Assembly: GCA_963841945.1 (NCBI GenBank)
Contig: CAWJFC010000028.1
Span: 124,001 to 188,000 of the forward strand
Direction: 5' to 3'
DNA from: Acidiflorens sp963841945
Lineage (GTDB): Bacteria > Acidobacteriota > Terriglobia > Terriglobales > Acidobacteriaceae
DNA length: 64,000 nucleotides
Below are positions 44,078 through 52,381 of the stretch, one piece after another (position 1 is the first letter of the stretch; every line of letters starts with the position of its first letter). Position numbers and translations under genes: made by a program. The notes below the pieces were generated by a model. That model saw nothing but the letters and a program-made list of their open reading frames with translations. It searched no databases and was not told where the DNA came from.

Positions 44078-45211
44078 ATGGCAGTTCCGGTATCTCAGAT
44101 GTGGACGGTGGCGAGCTATGTCCTGCGCCAGAAGCTGGCGGGACGCAAGCGTTACCCGCTCGTCCTCATGCTCGAACCGCTCTTCCGCTGCAACCTGGCC
44201 TGCGCTGGATGTGGCAAGATTCAGTATCCCGCTCACATCCTGAAAACCGATCTCTCTCCGGAAGATTGCCTCAAGGCGGTGGATGAATGCGGAGCGCCCA
44301 TGGTGTCGATCCCAGGCGGCGAGCCTCTTATGCACCCGCAGATCGCTGAAATCGTCGAGGGTTTGGTGGCTCGCAAGAAGTATGTTTATCTCTGCACCAA
44401 CGCGCTTCTCCTCCAGGAAAAGCTCCACCTTTTCAAGCCCAGCAAATATCTAAGCTTCTCGGTCCACGTGGACGGTCAAAAAGAGCACCACGATTTCTCC
44501 GTTTGCCGCGAAGGCGGATACGAGATTGCGCTGGACGGAATTCGGGCCGCCGTAAAGGCGGGATTTCGCGTAACCACCAACACAACTCTGTTCGACGGCG
44601 CCGATCCGAAGAGCGCGCGCGCATTCTTCGACGAGATGATGGAAGTCGGCGTCGAGAGCATGATGGTCTCTCCCGGCTACTCCTACGACAAGGCGCCGGA
44701 TCAGAAACACTTCATGGGACGCGCCCGCACCCGCCGTCTGTTCCGCGCCATGCTTTCGAATCGCAAGAAAACCTGGCGGTTCAACCAATCGCCCCTCTTC
44801 CTGGAATATCTGATGGGCAAGCGCCATTACAAATGCACGCCCTGGGGCATGCCGACCTACAACATTTTCGGGTGGCAGAAGCCCTGCTATCTGCTCCAGG
44901 ATGGCTACGCAGAGTCGTACAAAGAGCTTATGGAAACGACGGAGTGGAATAGTTATGGCACCGAGTCGGGGAATCCGCAGTGCGCGAACTGCATGGTGCA
45001 CTGCGGCTACGAACCTTCATCGGTAGACGACACCTTCGGATCGCTCCGTGGATTTGCCGACACGGTCAAGGCGACATTCTCGCTCTATCCCGACAAAGAT
45101 GCGCTCGATGATCTGAATCGCGAGGTTCGCCCGGTGCACTCCTACAACCCACTGATTCAGATTGCCGCTCCCACGGTCGATGCGTCGGCAGTCGAAGAAA
45201 CGCACGCATGA
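44078..45211 (+). CDS. hpnH: Adenosyl-hopene transferase HpnH (radical SAM)
   Basis: 377 residues from ATG 44078, with GGAGG just upstream; GTG 44075 also lies in frame. The radical SAM cluster motif CNLACAGC places cysteines at 38, 42 and 45. It is followed by SIPGGEPLMHP (SAM contact), and SFSVHVDGQKEHHD is typical of HpnH. C-terminal cysteines (KPCYLL, NPQCANCMVHCGYE) form the SPASM-like part. HpnH joins 5'-deoxyadenosine to diploptene, the first step to extended bacteriohopanepolyols. No squalene-hopene cyclase or other hpn gene is in the window. Its stop overlaps the next start as ATGA. Confidence 0.95.
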   Translation: MAVPVSQMWTVASYVLRQKLAGRKRYPLVLMLEPLFRCNLACAGCGKIQYPAHILKTDLSPEDCLKAVDECGAPMVSIPGGEPLMHPQIAEIVEGLVARKKYVYLCTNALLLQEKLHLFKPSKYLSFSVHVDGQKEHHDFSVCREGGYEIALDGIRAAVKAGFRVTTNTTLFDGADPKSARAFFDEMMEVGVESMMVSPGYSYDKAPDQKHFMGRARTRRLFRAMLSNRKKTWRFNQSPLFLEYLMGKRHYKCTPWGMPTYNIFGWQKPCYLLQDGYAESYKELMETTEWNSYGTESGNPQCANCMVHCGYEPSSVDDTFGSLRGFADTVKATFSLYPDKDALDDLNREVRPVHSYNPLIQIAAPTVDASAVEETHA

Positions 45212-45678
45212 GCGGTCGCGAACACGGCCACGAGCTTCCGCCGCATTCCGCTATGTCGCCGGTCGCGCCAATGCAGTCGCACCCTTCCGACGATCTCGAA
45301 GTCGTTCCCGGCTTCGAACGCGAGAACCTTCAAGGATGGATTCCCGACCTAGCCACCGAAGCGGACGTGCGTGCCGTCATCGAAAAAGCCTTCGACTATC
45401 GCGGTGACGTCTCCATTACAAAAAAGGACAACTCGCAACTCACGGGCTATCTCTTCGATCGCCGCATCGGAAAAACTCTGAATGACTCGGTCGTCCGGCT
45501 GATTCTCGCGTCAGGCAACGAGCGTCCTGCGATCGCATATTCTGAAATCGCTGGCATAGCCTTTACGGGTCGAGACACAGCGGCCGGCAAGAGTTACGAA
45601 GCGTGGGTAAAAAAGTATTGGGAGAAGCGCGCCGCGGGCGAGAAGAATATTTCGATCGAGCCGGAAGCGCTGGAATAA
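45208..45678 (+). CDS. Hypothetical protein translationally coupled to hpnH
   Basis: The product has 156 residues and begins at an ATGA overlap with hpnH (45208-45211). The first ~45 residues are polar, His/Pro-rich and probably disordered. From about 46 a small alpha/beta fold follows: ADVRAVIEKAFDYRGDVSIT, then LTGYLFDRRIGKTL, VVRLILASGNERPAIAYSEI and AGIAFTGRDTAAGKSYEAWV. It has no signal peptide or membrane span. I recognise no named domain. The tight coupling suggests a role with HpnH, but that is inference. Confidence 0.7.
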   Translation: MSGREHGHELPPHSAMSPVAPMQSHPSDDLEVVPGFERENLQGWIPDLATEADVRAVIEKAFDYRGDVSITKKDNSQLTGYLFDRRIGKTLNDSVVRLILASGNERPAIAYSEIAGIAFTGRDTAAGKSYEAWVKKYWEKRAAGEKNISIEPEALE

Positions 45679-45771
45679 TGGAGTTCGTTATCGAAAGATT
45701 TAATGCGCATTTCCTGTGGTCTGCTGCCAGCTGCATCTTAAAGTGCACAGAGACGAGCCTATCCGCACAAT

Positions 45772-46452
45772 TCACTCGCCTTTGGCCCCGAACCCGCCCA
45801 AGTCCTCCAGCGGCAGCCCAGATGAGGCGCACAATGGGCACTTCGCCTTCTCCCACAACTGATTGGGAAGTTGCACCAGGCTTTCGAGCGCCACTTGCTT
45901 TGTCCGGACAAATTCGGATGCGGCTGATCCTAGAACCAGCAACGCTCCAATGGCGACCACGTTCGCGCCGCAGTCATTTGCGCCGCAGTCACTCGCGCCG
46001 CAATCAATGAGGTCCGCGTAGGTGCCCTTCACGGCCGAACCTGCGTTAATCACGTCATTGACGATGGCGACGCGTTTCCCCTTGACCGTGCGTCTCAGGG
46101 ACGCTGGAATCCGATACCCGGCGGGAAATAATCCGTCGTGGTCCGGACGCATGAATCGCTCGGAGTAGCAGAATCGCGCATTGAGTTCCGATGCCACCAT
46201 CAAGCCGACAAACGCTCCCTCAACTAGCGGACCGCAGACGACTTCGACGTTGAACTTCGACAACCGGGCAGCAAGCTCCACGCATAGCGACTGCACGCGG
46301 CGAGGTTGCGAACACAGCAATTCGAGATCGAGCCACAAGTCGCCGTGATGACCGGACTCCAACAGAAAGTGGCCGCGCCGGGCAGCAAGCAGTTCGAGTA
46401 CCGCTGGCTGCGCGTTCCCCGCCGTTTGCGCGTTCACCGCGTCATTCTCCAT
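45772..46452 (-). CDS. Orotate phosphoribosyltransferase-like protein
   Basis: The product has 226 residues with a type I phosphoribosyltransferase fold: GHFLLESGHHGDLWLDLE, EVVCGPLVEGAFVGLMVA, and the PRPP loop RVAIVNDVINAGSAV at 127-141. In the usual PyrE loop the second position is D-D; here it is N132-D133. The sequence then has an insert CGASDCGANDCGAN (151-164) encoded by three 15-nt repeats, and a C-terminal CPLC (205-208). True PyrE is shorter and lacks the CxxC. It may be a pyrE paralogue or a divergent orotate enzyme. Divergent from maf across 61 bp. Confidence 0.72.
   Translation of the reverse strand: MENDAVNAQTAGNAQPAVLELLAARRGHFLLESGHHGDLWLDLELLCSQPRRVQSLCVELAARLSKFNVEVVCGPLVEGAFVGLMVASELNARFCYSERFMRPDHDGLFPAGYRIPASLRRTVKGKRVAIVNDVINAGSAVKGTYADLIDCGASDCGANDCGANVVAIGALLVLGSAASEFVRTKQVALESLVQLPNQLWEKAKCPLCASSGLPLEDLGGFGAKGE
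45965..46009. repeat. Three 15-nt tandem repeats inside the phosphoribosyltransferase gene
   Basis: GCGCCGCAGTCATTT, GCGCCGCAGTCACTC and GCGCCGCAATCAATG are contiguous and preserve the reading frame, giving CGAxD repeats after the PRPP loop. Confidence 0.85.
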
Positions 46453-46513
46453 GGCACGTTCGTTGCCTCGCTCGCGATGGATTCAACGCGATTTAATTTA
46501 ACATCGGTGCTGC

Positions 46514-47071
46514 ATGCTGATACTAGCCTCCGCCTCGCCGCGCCGTCAGGAACTCCTGCGCAGCGCCAACATTGCGTTTCACGTCCAGCCTGCGGACATC
46601 AAAGAAGACACGCTTCCGAACGAATCCGCCAAAGCCTGTGCCGAGCGCTTGGCCCACGAAAAAGCAAAAGCCATCGTGCGAAGCCGCCCCAACGACGCTG
46701 TTCTGGGCGCGGACACGGTCGTCGTGATCGACAATCAGATTCTTAACAAGCCCGTCGACGCCGCCGACGCTGCCCGCATGTTGCGTCTGCTCTCCGGACG
46801 TACGCATCAGGTCATCACCGGCGTCTGTCTGGCATTCCGCGGCCAGTCGGAAATAGCCAGCGAAACAACGTCAGTCACGATGTCAGAAATTTCGGAAAAA
46901 GAAATTGCCGCGTACGTAGCCACCGGCGAGCCTATGGACAAAGCCGGGGCCTATGCAATTCAGGGCATGGCCTCGCGCTGGATTCCGCGCATCGAAGGCG
47001 ACTACAGCAATGTAGTGGGATTACCGATCGCGCGCGTCTATCAAATGCTGCAACGGGCGGGGACGATCTGA
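46514..47071 (+). CDS. maf: Maf-family nucleoside triphosphate pyrophosphatase
   Basis: The product has 185 residues. The N-terminal signature LILASASPRRQELL is at 2-15. GADTVVVIDNQILNKP is near 75, followed by MLRLLSGRTHQVITGVCL and the C-terminal EPMDKAGAYAIQGMASRWI. All are standard Maf motifs for binding the triphosphate of dTTP/UTP or modified nucleotides. It is a housecleaning enzyme, cytoplasmic. Divergent from the phosphoribosyltransferase gene and convergent with tatA. Confidence 0.95.
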   Translation: MLILASASPRRQELLRSANIAFHVQPADIKEDTLPNESAKACAERLAHEKAKAIVRSRPNDAVLGADTVVVIDNQILNKPVDAADAARMLRLLSGRTHQVITGVCLAFRGQSEIASETTSVTMSEISEKEIAAYVATGEPMDKAGAYAIQGMASRWIPRIEGDYSNVVGLPIARVYQMLQRAGTI

Positions 47072-47116
47072 AGTTGGGCTCGCGAAGAAGTTTTGGTGCT
47101 GGGAAAATTGGTGTTG

Positions 47117-47150
47117 AAAAAAAAGGAAGGGCACGACGTTCAGTCGTGCC
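47117..47150 (-). terminator. Rho-independent terminator of tatA
   Basis: On the minus strand the stem GGCACGAC/GTCGTGCC (47150-47143 with 47137-47130, loop TGAAC) is followed by CTTCC and a run of eight T (47124-47117). It also lies in the convergent gap after maf. Confidence 0.75.
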
Positions 47151-47170
47151 GCTAAACTCGCCATCGGATC

Positions 47171-47184
47171 GCGGCTTTAGCCGC
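47171..47184. repeat. Small palindrome beside tatA
   Basis: GCGGCT-TT-AGCCGC is a perfect 6-bp dyad, 21 bp from the terminator hairpin. The two hairpins together resemble a REP-like intergenic pair. Confidence 0.4.
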
Positions 47185-47210
47185 TGCGGGGCAACACTCT
47201 CACCGGGGAA

Positions 47211-47384
47211 TTACGGTTTCTTCTCTTCGTCTTTCTTAGGTTCATCCTTCACGGCTGCCTTGAAATTCCGGATACCCTCGCCGAGGCCTTTTCCAAGATC
47301 GGCAAACTTGCTCGGCCCAAACAATAAAAGCGCGATGCCCACAATCAACAGGATATGCAAAGGCTGGAACAGTCCCTCACCCAT
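47211..47384 (-). CDS. tatA: Sec-independent translocase subunit TatA/E
   Basis: A 57-residue protein. It has a short N-terminal start (MGEGLFQPLH), a membrane helix ILLIVGIALLLFGPSK with the family FGP hinge, an amphipathic helix (FADLGKGLGEGIRNFKAAVK), and a charged Lys/Glu tail ending in EEKKP. This is the complete TatA/E plan. ATG 47384 has GGAGG with a good spacer. No tatC or tatB is adjacent. A neighbouring M19 dipeptidase carries a twin-arginine signal, a likely client. Confidence 0.93.
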   Translation of the reverse strand: MGEGLFQPLHILLIVGIALLLFGPSKFADLGKGLGEGIRNFKAAVKDEPKKDEEKKP

Positions 47385-47548
47385 AACTTCCTCCGTGGCA
47401 GCCGAACGGAAACCATTCCGCTGCCGAAACGCGGGGATTTTGGCCAGCCATCGAGTTACGAGCGCCGACCGTTAACGCCCCATATTGAATTCTAGGTTAG
47501 TGTAGAACCCCAGTCAAAGCCCGGCCCGTACTCCTAGTCACCAAAGAA

Positions 47549-47564
47549 CGTGATCGCTATCACA
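47549..47564. promoter_or_regulatory. Crp/Fnr-family-like site upstream of tatA
   Basis: CGTGA-TCGCTA-TCACA carries the dyad GTGAT-N4-ATCAC, the same core as at 39696-39709. It lies 165 bp before the tatA start and 89 bp after the M20 gene's stop. Confidence 0.4.
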
Positions 47565-47652
47565 CGGTGCAGGACTCCACTGCCAGTTATCTCTAAAGTC
47601 AGCCAAACAATCGGGTTCCCTTGCCGAACCGAACACTTGTCCAGGGCCCCGT

Positions 47653-48840
47653 TCAAGCCGTTTCGATCAATCCCGCCACGAGCGCAGCCCGTCTCGGCAA
47701 CTCCGAAATCAAAATGTGTTCATGCAAGGCATGCGCCCCATCTCCCACGCCGCCCAACCCGTCCAGCGTAGGAATCCCCATTCCAGCCGTAAAGTTTCCA
47801 TCCGAGCCGCCGCCCACGGCAGCCTCGCCGAGGTTCCATCCTAATTCGGCAGCAATCTTGACGGCCGTGGAGTAGAGCGCGGCCACCCCCGTCGTCCGCT
47901 CCATGGGGGGCCGGTTGATTCCGCCAGATACTTCGATCTTGCACTTGCGATTGAACGCCCGAAGCGCGCGCATTTTCTTATCGATGCCACTCCCGTCCTT
48001 CACGCGCGCGATCCGCACATCTACCTGCGCAACAGCCTCCGCCGGGACAACATTCGTGCGCGAGCCGCCACTTACCATCCCGACATTCACCGTCAGTCCC
48101 TTCTTGAGATCCGTGAAGCCGGAAACGCGTTCAATCTGCCGCGCCAGTTCCAGAATCGCGTTCACGCCCTTTTCAAAATCCAGCCCCGCGTGCGACGACT
48201 TGCCGGTCACCTTGATTTCGTACTCTCCCACCCCCTTGCGCGCCGTCTTCACCGCTCCTTCGCGTCCATAGGAAGGCTCCAGCACCAACACCGCCGCCGA
48301 CTTCCTGGCCAGAGATTCCGTAATCGCGCGCGAGGAGTCGCTCCCCACCTCTTCATCTGATACCAACAGGACGCTCAATGGACGGGGAAGTTCGCCATGC
48401 CAATCACGCAGCCCGCCGATCGCCGCCAGCATCAGCGCAATCCCCGACTTCATATCCAGCACACCCGGACCGGTCAGCTTGTCGCCGGCTACGCGGCACG
48501 GCATTTTTCCAATCGATCCCAGCGGATATACCGTGTCATAGTGGCCCAACAAGAGCACTGGATCGCGCCCCGATCTCCCGCCAAAGTCGACCTGAAGGTG
48601 GTTGCCAGATTTGTCCGAGCGATGAACCCGCACCGCTCCGCCAAAGGCAGCAAATTTCTCCGCGACCACCTGCGCCAGCCGATCGACCGCAGCCTTGTCG
48701 TCACTCGGCGATTCCATCTCGACCAGTTCCCGGGTCGTGGCCACTATCGTGTTGCATCGATCGGTAAAATAATCGAGCCTTCGTTTGCCCTCAAGGCTGA
48801 TCGCCGTTGACGCTTTCGTCGATTTCACCGCTCGTCGCAT
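47653..48840 (-). CDS. M20-family metallopeptidase (glutamate carboxypeptidase type)
   Basis: 395 residues from ATG 48840, which lies 5 bp after the stop of the M19 gene; an in-frame TTG at 48861 would overlap that gene. The metal residues are in LLLGHYDTVYP (His), GPGVLDMKSG (bridging Asp) and LLVSDEEVGSDSS (catalytic and ligand Glu). The dimerisation domain contains TGKSSHAGLDFEKG and the C-terminal part GGGSDGNFTAGMGIPTLDG. The order matches carboxypeptidase G2-like M20A enzymes, which remove C-terminal residues such as glutamate. There is no signal peptide. Confidence 0.9.
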   Translation of the reverse strand: MRRAVKSTKASTAISLEGKRRLDYFTDRCNTIVATTRELVEMESPSDDKAAVDRLAQVVAEKFAAFGGAVRVHRSDKSGNHLQVDFGGRSGRDPVLLLGHYDTVYPLGSIGKMPCRVAGDKLTGPGVLDMKSGIALMLAAIGGLRDWHGELPRPLSVLLVSDEEVGSDSSRAITESLARKSAAVLVLEPSYGREGAVKTARKGVGEYEIKVTGKSSHAGLDFEKGVNAILELARQIERVSGFTDLKKGLTVNVGMVSGGSRTNVVPAEAVAQVDVRIARVKDGSGIDKKMRALRAFNRKCKIEVSGGINRPPMERTTGVAALYSTAVKIAAELGWNLGEAAVGGGSDGNFTAGMGIPTLDGLGGVGDGAHALHEHILISELPRRAALVAGLIETA

Positions 48841-48845
48841 GAGTT

Positions 48846-49973
48846 CTAGTCCGCCCCCCAAATCTCCCCAATTACGCGCGAAAAATTGGCGCCCAGAACT
48901 TTTTCGATGACCGCGGCCGGCTGCCCGCGTTTGGCTAGTTCCGCGGCAATGATTTCCATGTGATCCGGTCCATTCAAATCCGGCACATAAGGATACCGAT
49001 CTTCCCCCGGAGCCCCGATGCCCAGCTGTTTCCGGCGGGCGATATCTTTATCGAATGCGGCTTTCTGCTCGACCGTCAGAACCGTCTTCTGAATCGCCCC
49101 ATCCGATCCAATTCCCACATGATCCGCGCCACAGACGTTGATGGCGTGCACCACATGGTCCAGCACATGCTCGCGCGTCGGAACCGTCGGCGACGCCACT
49201 ACATACGGCATCAGGTAGACACCGAAATATCCGCCCCGATCGGCTAGCGACTTCAAAATCTCATCCGGCTTGTTCCGTGGATGCGCATAAACCGCCGCGC
49301 ATCCCGAATGTGTAATCAGCACCGGCTTCGACGACTGAGCAATTCCATCCGAAGTCGTCCTGTATCCACTGTGGCTAAGATCCACCGCCACGCCAATTTC
49401 ATTCATTTTCTTGACGGCAGCCAAGCCGGCCTTACTCAGGCCTGCATTCCCCGGCTCCAGGCAGCCATCGCCGAAGATGCTGCGATTGTTATAAGTAAGC
49501 TGCATGATCCGGACACCCAATTGCCGGAACATCCCTATGCGCTCGACATTCTCTTCAAGGAACGCCGTGTATTGGAACCCGAGCATGATTCCGATCTTCT
49601 GATCGAGCTTCGCACGCGCAATGTCCGAATGCCGGCGCACGATCATAAACGTCTCAGGATGCAGGTCCACCAGTTCTTGTACGGTCGCCAGGCTGCCGAT
49701 CGTATCTTCGAAGCCCGGCGCCGAAATCGTGAAGTTGATCGCGGTGATCCCCGATTCGCGAACTGCCTTCAGAGTCTCGGCTGAGGGCGGCGTGTCCATG
49801 TCGTTCAATGGCGCGCAGAGCGAATCGATCACAATGGCTTTGGTGTAGAGCGCATTCATTGCTTGCGAATCGCTGGACGCGCCCGGAAACCCTCCGAACG
49901 ACGGCAGAAACAGGCGCGGAGCCAAGAGTGCCGAGCCTTTAAGCATCGCAACATTAAACTCGCGGCGTAGCAA
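48846..49973 (-). CDS. M19-type dipeptidase-like protein with a twin-arginine signal
   Basis: About 375 residues. I choose TTG 49973, preceded by GGAGG with a 6-nt spacer, because it starts a Tat signal (MLRREFNVAMLKGSALLAP); the open frame continues upstream to 50177 without support. The mature part has the renal-dipeptidase features LTYNNRSIFGDGC, VAVDLSHSGYRTTSDGI and PVLITHSGCAAVY (two His ligands), and the C-terminal VGIGSDGA. The usual N-terminal HxD metal pair is replaced (VIDSLCAPLND), so catalysis is uncertain. It probably forms a unit with the M20 gene and is exported through Tat. Confidence 0.8.
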   Translation of the reverse strand: MLRREFNVAMLKGSALLAPRLFLPSFGGFPGASSDSQAMNALYTKAIVIDSLCAPLNDMDTPPSAETLKAVRESGITAINFTISAPGFEDTIGSLATVQELVDLHPETFMIVRRHSDIARAKLDQKIGIMLGFQYTAFLEENVERIGMFRQLGVRIMQLTYNNRSIFGDGCLEPGNAGLSKAGLAAVKKMNEIGVAVDLSHSGYRTTSDGIAQSSKPVLITHSGCAAVYAHPRNKPDEILKSLADRGGYFGVYLMPYVVASPTVPTREHVLDHVVHAINVCGADHVGIGSDGAIQKTVLTVEQKAAFDKDIARRKQLGIGAPGEDRYPYVPDLNGPDHMEIIAAELAKRGQPAAVIEKVLGANFSRVIGEIWGAD

Positions 49974-50105
49974 TTCAGCCTCCGGCAAATCAACGTCGCT
50001 ACATTGTAAGCCGTGCCCGAAACACGTGGGAAAATGGTACGATTTCGCACCGGGTCGCGTGTCCTTGTCACGGCATCGCGTCAGTCCGTATATTAAAGTT
50101 CCGAG

Positions 50106-50813
50106 GTGGCTATGAACGTGAAGGAATTCCTCTCTCAGCTCGACGAACGCATCCGGAAATATGATCTCCTCTGTCATCCCTTCTACAAAGCGTGGTCAGC
50201 GGGCGAGTTGAGCCGCGAAGATCTTCGCCAATACGCCGAGGACTACTATCATCACGTGCAAGCGTTTCCCGGTTACCTGGCGCAGCTTGGCATCCGGTTG
50301 GAGGAAGGGGAAACGCGGCGCGCCGTTCTGGCCAACATGACCGAAGAAAATGGCGGGGAAAGCGCGTTTGGCGAGCCGGGAGAATCTCACGCCGAGATGT
50401 GGCTGGACTTTGTCGAAGGCATGGGCGGACGCCGGGTTACGGCGCGCAAGCCGGCGCCCGAAATCCGGGCATTGATCGGATGGTTTCAGCGTATCGCGAG
50501 CGAAGGCACGGCGGAGGAAGCGCTGGCAGCGTTTTACGCCTACGAGTCGCAGGTGCCGCGGATTGCGGCCGAAAAAGACCGCGGATTGCGGGATTTATAC
50601 GGAGCATCCGGTAAAACGCGCAATTATTTCACCCTGCACGCGACTGCAGACGTGTATCACTCTCGGGTGTGGCGGAAGTTGCTGGAGAAGCGAATTGAGG
50701 CGCATCCGGAAGCGTCGGCGCGAGCGCTTGCGGCGGCGGAAAACGCGGCCAAGGCGCTGTGGACTGCGCTGGATGGGATCGAGGCGCGGAGGCTGGCGGG
50801 AACTGCGGCCTAG
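50106..50813 (+). CDS. CADD-family putative folate-metabolism protein (haem-oxygenase-like diiron fold)
   Basis: The product has 235 residues. It starts with FLSQLDERIRKYDLLCHPFYKAW and has the haem-oxygenase-like diiron pattern: Glu/His residues in YAEDYYHHVQAFPGYLAQL, NMTEENGG, SHAEMW, FYAYESQVPRIA and HATADVYHSRVW. Chlamydial CADD is a self-sacrificing enzyme making p-aminobenzoate for folate; this branch is annotated as CADD family. It is cytoplasmic. The gene is divergent from the M19 gene and followed by a thioesterase-fold gene. Alternatives are TenA- or PqqC-like proteins. Confidence 0.85.
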   Translation: MAMNVKEFLSQLDERIRKYDLLCHPFYKAWSAGELSREDLRQYAEDYYHHVQAFPGYLAQLGIRLEEGETRRAVLANMTEENGGESAFGEPGESHAEMWLDFVEGMGGRRVTARKPAPEIRALIGWFQRIASEGTAEEALAAFYAYESQVPRIAAEKDRGLRDLYGASGKTRNYFTLHATADVYHSRVWRKLLEKRIEAHPEASARALAAAENAAKALWTALDGIEARRLAGTAA

Positions 50814-50943
50814 CTTCTCTCGCAAGGAATTATCCTTTCGTCGTCTCGAATTCGAGGCTGTGCCGCTGTGAGGTGGGCCGTTCACGCTCACCTCTCAAGC
50901 ATCTTCATCTCGCCGTCTGCTTTCCTTGAACTATCATTCTGAA

Positions 50944-51348
50944 ATGGTCCACCACATTCCGATTGGAGTTGTTGGCGAGGCGGAAGAGACGGTCGAACTG
51001 AAGCACACGCTGGTAGCCCATCACGCCGAGTTGCCTCCGGTGTACTCCACTCCCGACATGATTCGTCTGATGGAGACGGCTTGCTTTCTGGCGCTGCAGC
51101 CATTCTGTGACGAAGGAGAGATTACGGTCGGTATTTCCATCCGGGTGGAACATCGGGCGGCCACGGGAATCGGGATGCGGGTGCATGCGCGGGCAGAGTT
51201 GGAATCCTTCGATGGGCGGTTCTATACGATGCGGGTGACAGCCGACGACGGAACGCAGCAGATCGGCAGCGGAACCGTAGGACGGGCTGTGGTGCATGTG
51301 CCGAGCTTCCTGGCGAAGATGCGAGAACGGGCAGCGCGCGGGAAATAG
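50944..51348 (+). CDS. Thioesterase-superfamily (hot-dog fold) protein
   Basis: 134 residues from ATG 50944. The fold signature follows the fluoroacetyl-CoA thioesterase (FlK)-like group: VYSTPDMIRLMETACFLAL (active helix with Ser/Thr and Glu), GISIRVEHRAATGIGMRV and VTADDGTQQIGSGTVGRAVV. It is a likely small acyl-CoA thioesterase or binding protein in the cytoplasm; substrate unknown. It lies 130 bp after the CADD-family gene. Confidence 0.82.
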   Translation: MVHHIPIGVVGEAEETVELKHTLVAHHAELPPVYSTPDMIRLMETACFLALQPFCDEGEITVGISIRVEHRAATGIGMRVHARAELESFDGRFYTMRVTADDGTQQIGSGTVGRAVVHVPSFLAKMRERAARGK

Positions 51349-51419
51349 CCGGCTATGAGCTGACCAGATCGCCCGGCAACTCGCTGCCACGGGAGACGTT
51401 TTTAACAATATTTCTTTAC

Positions 51420-51458
51420 CTGACTTCTTTCACTGACTTCTTAGACTGGCTTCTTTGA
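51420..51458. repeat. Three 13-nt tandem repeats before the PEP-mutase-like gene
   Basis: CTGACTTCTTTCA, CTGACTTCTTAGA and CTGGCTTCTTTGA lie end to end and finish 6 bp before the ATG at 51465, in the place where a Shine-Dalgarno would be expected. Confidence 0.75.
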
Positions 51459-51464
51459 CTACCC

Positions 51465-52298
51465 ATGAATAATCAAGTTGAAAAAGCAGTGGATTTCCGG
51501 CTTCGGCATCGTGGAATTGGCGTGCTGCTTCTGCCGAATGCGTGGGATGTAGTTAGCGCGCGGATCTTCGAGGAAGTGGGGTTCTCAGCCATCGCGACCA
51601 CCTCCGCGGGAATTGCGTTCTCGCTCGGGTATCCCGATGGACAGCGAATTTCACGCGAGGAGATGGTGGCTCGCATTGCGCGGATCGCACGCGCGGTGAA
51701 AGTGCCGGTGACGGCGGATGTGGAATGGGGATACGGGTCGACGGAGGAGGAAATTGCCCGCACGACTCGCGAGGTGATTGAGGCCGGCGCGGTGGGGATG
51801 AATCTGGAAGATACCTCCGGTCGCGCCGATCAACCGCTTCTGCCGCTCGATCGCGTGCTGGAGAAGATCAAGGCCGTGCGGGAGACCGCCGCGTCAATGC
51901 ATGTGCCGCTGGTCTTGAACGCGCGCACCGACGTGTATTTGCTCGAAGGTGGGAATCCCGAAGCGAGTTATGCCGAGGCTGTGCGCCGGCTGATCGCCTT
52001 TCGCGACGCCGGAGCGGATTGCGTATTTGTGCCCGGACTGAAAGATGCGGAGACGATCGGACGGCTCGTGAAGGATGTGGCTTGCCCGGTGAACATTCTG
52101 GCGATGCCGGGAACGCCGCCAATTGCGGAGTTGGACAAGCTAGGCGTAGCGCGCGTAAGCGTGGGATCTGGATTCATGCGGGCGACATTGGGAGCGCTGC
52201 GCGGGATGGCGGAAGAGTTGAGGAATCTTGGCACCTATTCTGCTCTGGCCAGCGGGATTTCGTATACCGATCTGAATGATATGTTGAGCAGGCGCTAG
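51465..52298 (+). CDS. Isocitrate lyase/PEP mutase superfamily protein
   Basis: The product has 277 residues and a TIM-barrel fold of the ICL/PEPM type. Recognisable parts are VLLLPNAWDVVSARIFEEVG, AIATTSAGIAFSLGYPDG, VTADVEWGYG (metal and active-site loop), GAVGMNLEDTSG and LVLNARTDVYL. Members include PEP mutase, 2-methylisocitrate lyase and oxaloacetate decarboxylase; the KKCGH active motif of isocitrate lyase is not present, so this is a mutase/decarboxylase-like member of unknown substrate. No Shine-Dalgarno is seen before the ATG because the tandem repeats end there. Confidence 0.85.
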   Translation: MNNQVEKAVDFRLRHRGIGVLLLPNAWDVVSARIFEEVGFSAIATTSAGIAFSLGYPDGQRISREEMVARIARIARAVKVPVTADVEWGYGSTEEEIARTTREVIEAGAVGMNLEDTSGRADQPLLPLDRVLEKIKAVRETAASMHVPLVLNARTDVYLLEGGNPEASYAEAVRRLIAFRDAGADCVFVPGLKDAETIGRLVKDVACPVNILAMPGTPPIAELDKLGVARVSVGSGFMRATLGALRGMAEELRNLGTYSALASGISYTDLNDMLSRR

Positions 52299-52381
52299 CC
52301 GTTTATCACCGTCACTTCCTTAGGTCGCGAGCCCGCGCTGTTCGGCCTCCATCGTCGTCCATTGTCCCGAATCTGCGCTTG

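Noticed and set aside
49974..50177. N-terminal extension of the M19-like protein to 50177
   Set aside because: It would hide a good Shine-Dalgarno and Tat signal and overlaps the start of the divergent CADD-family gene.
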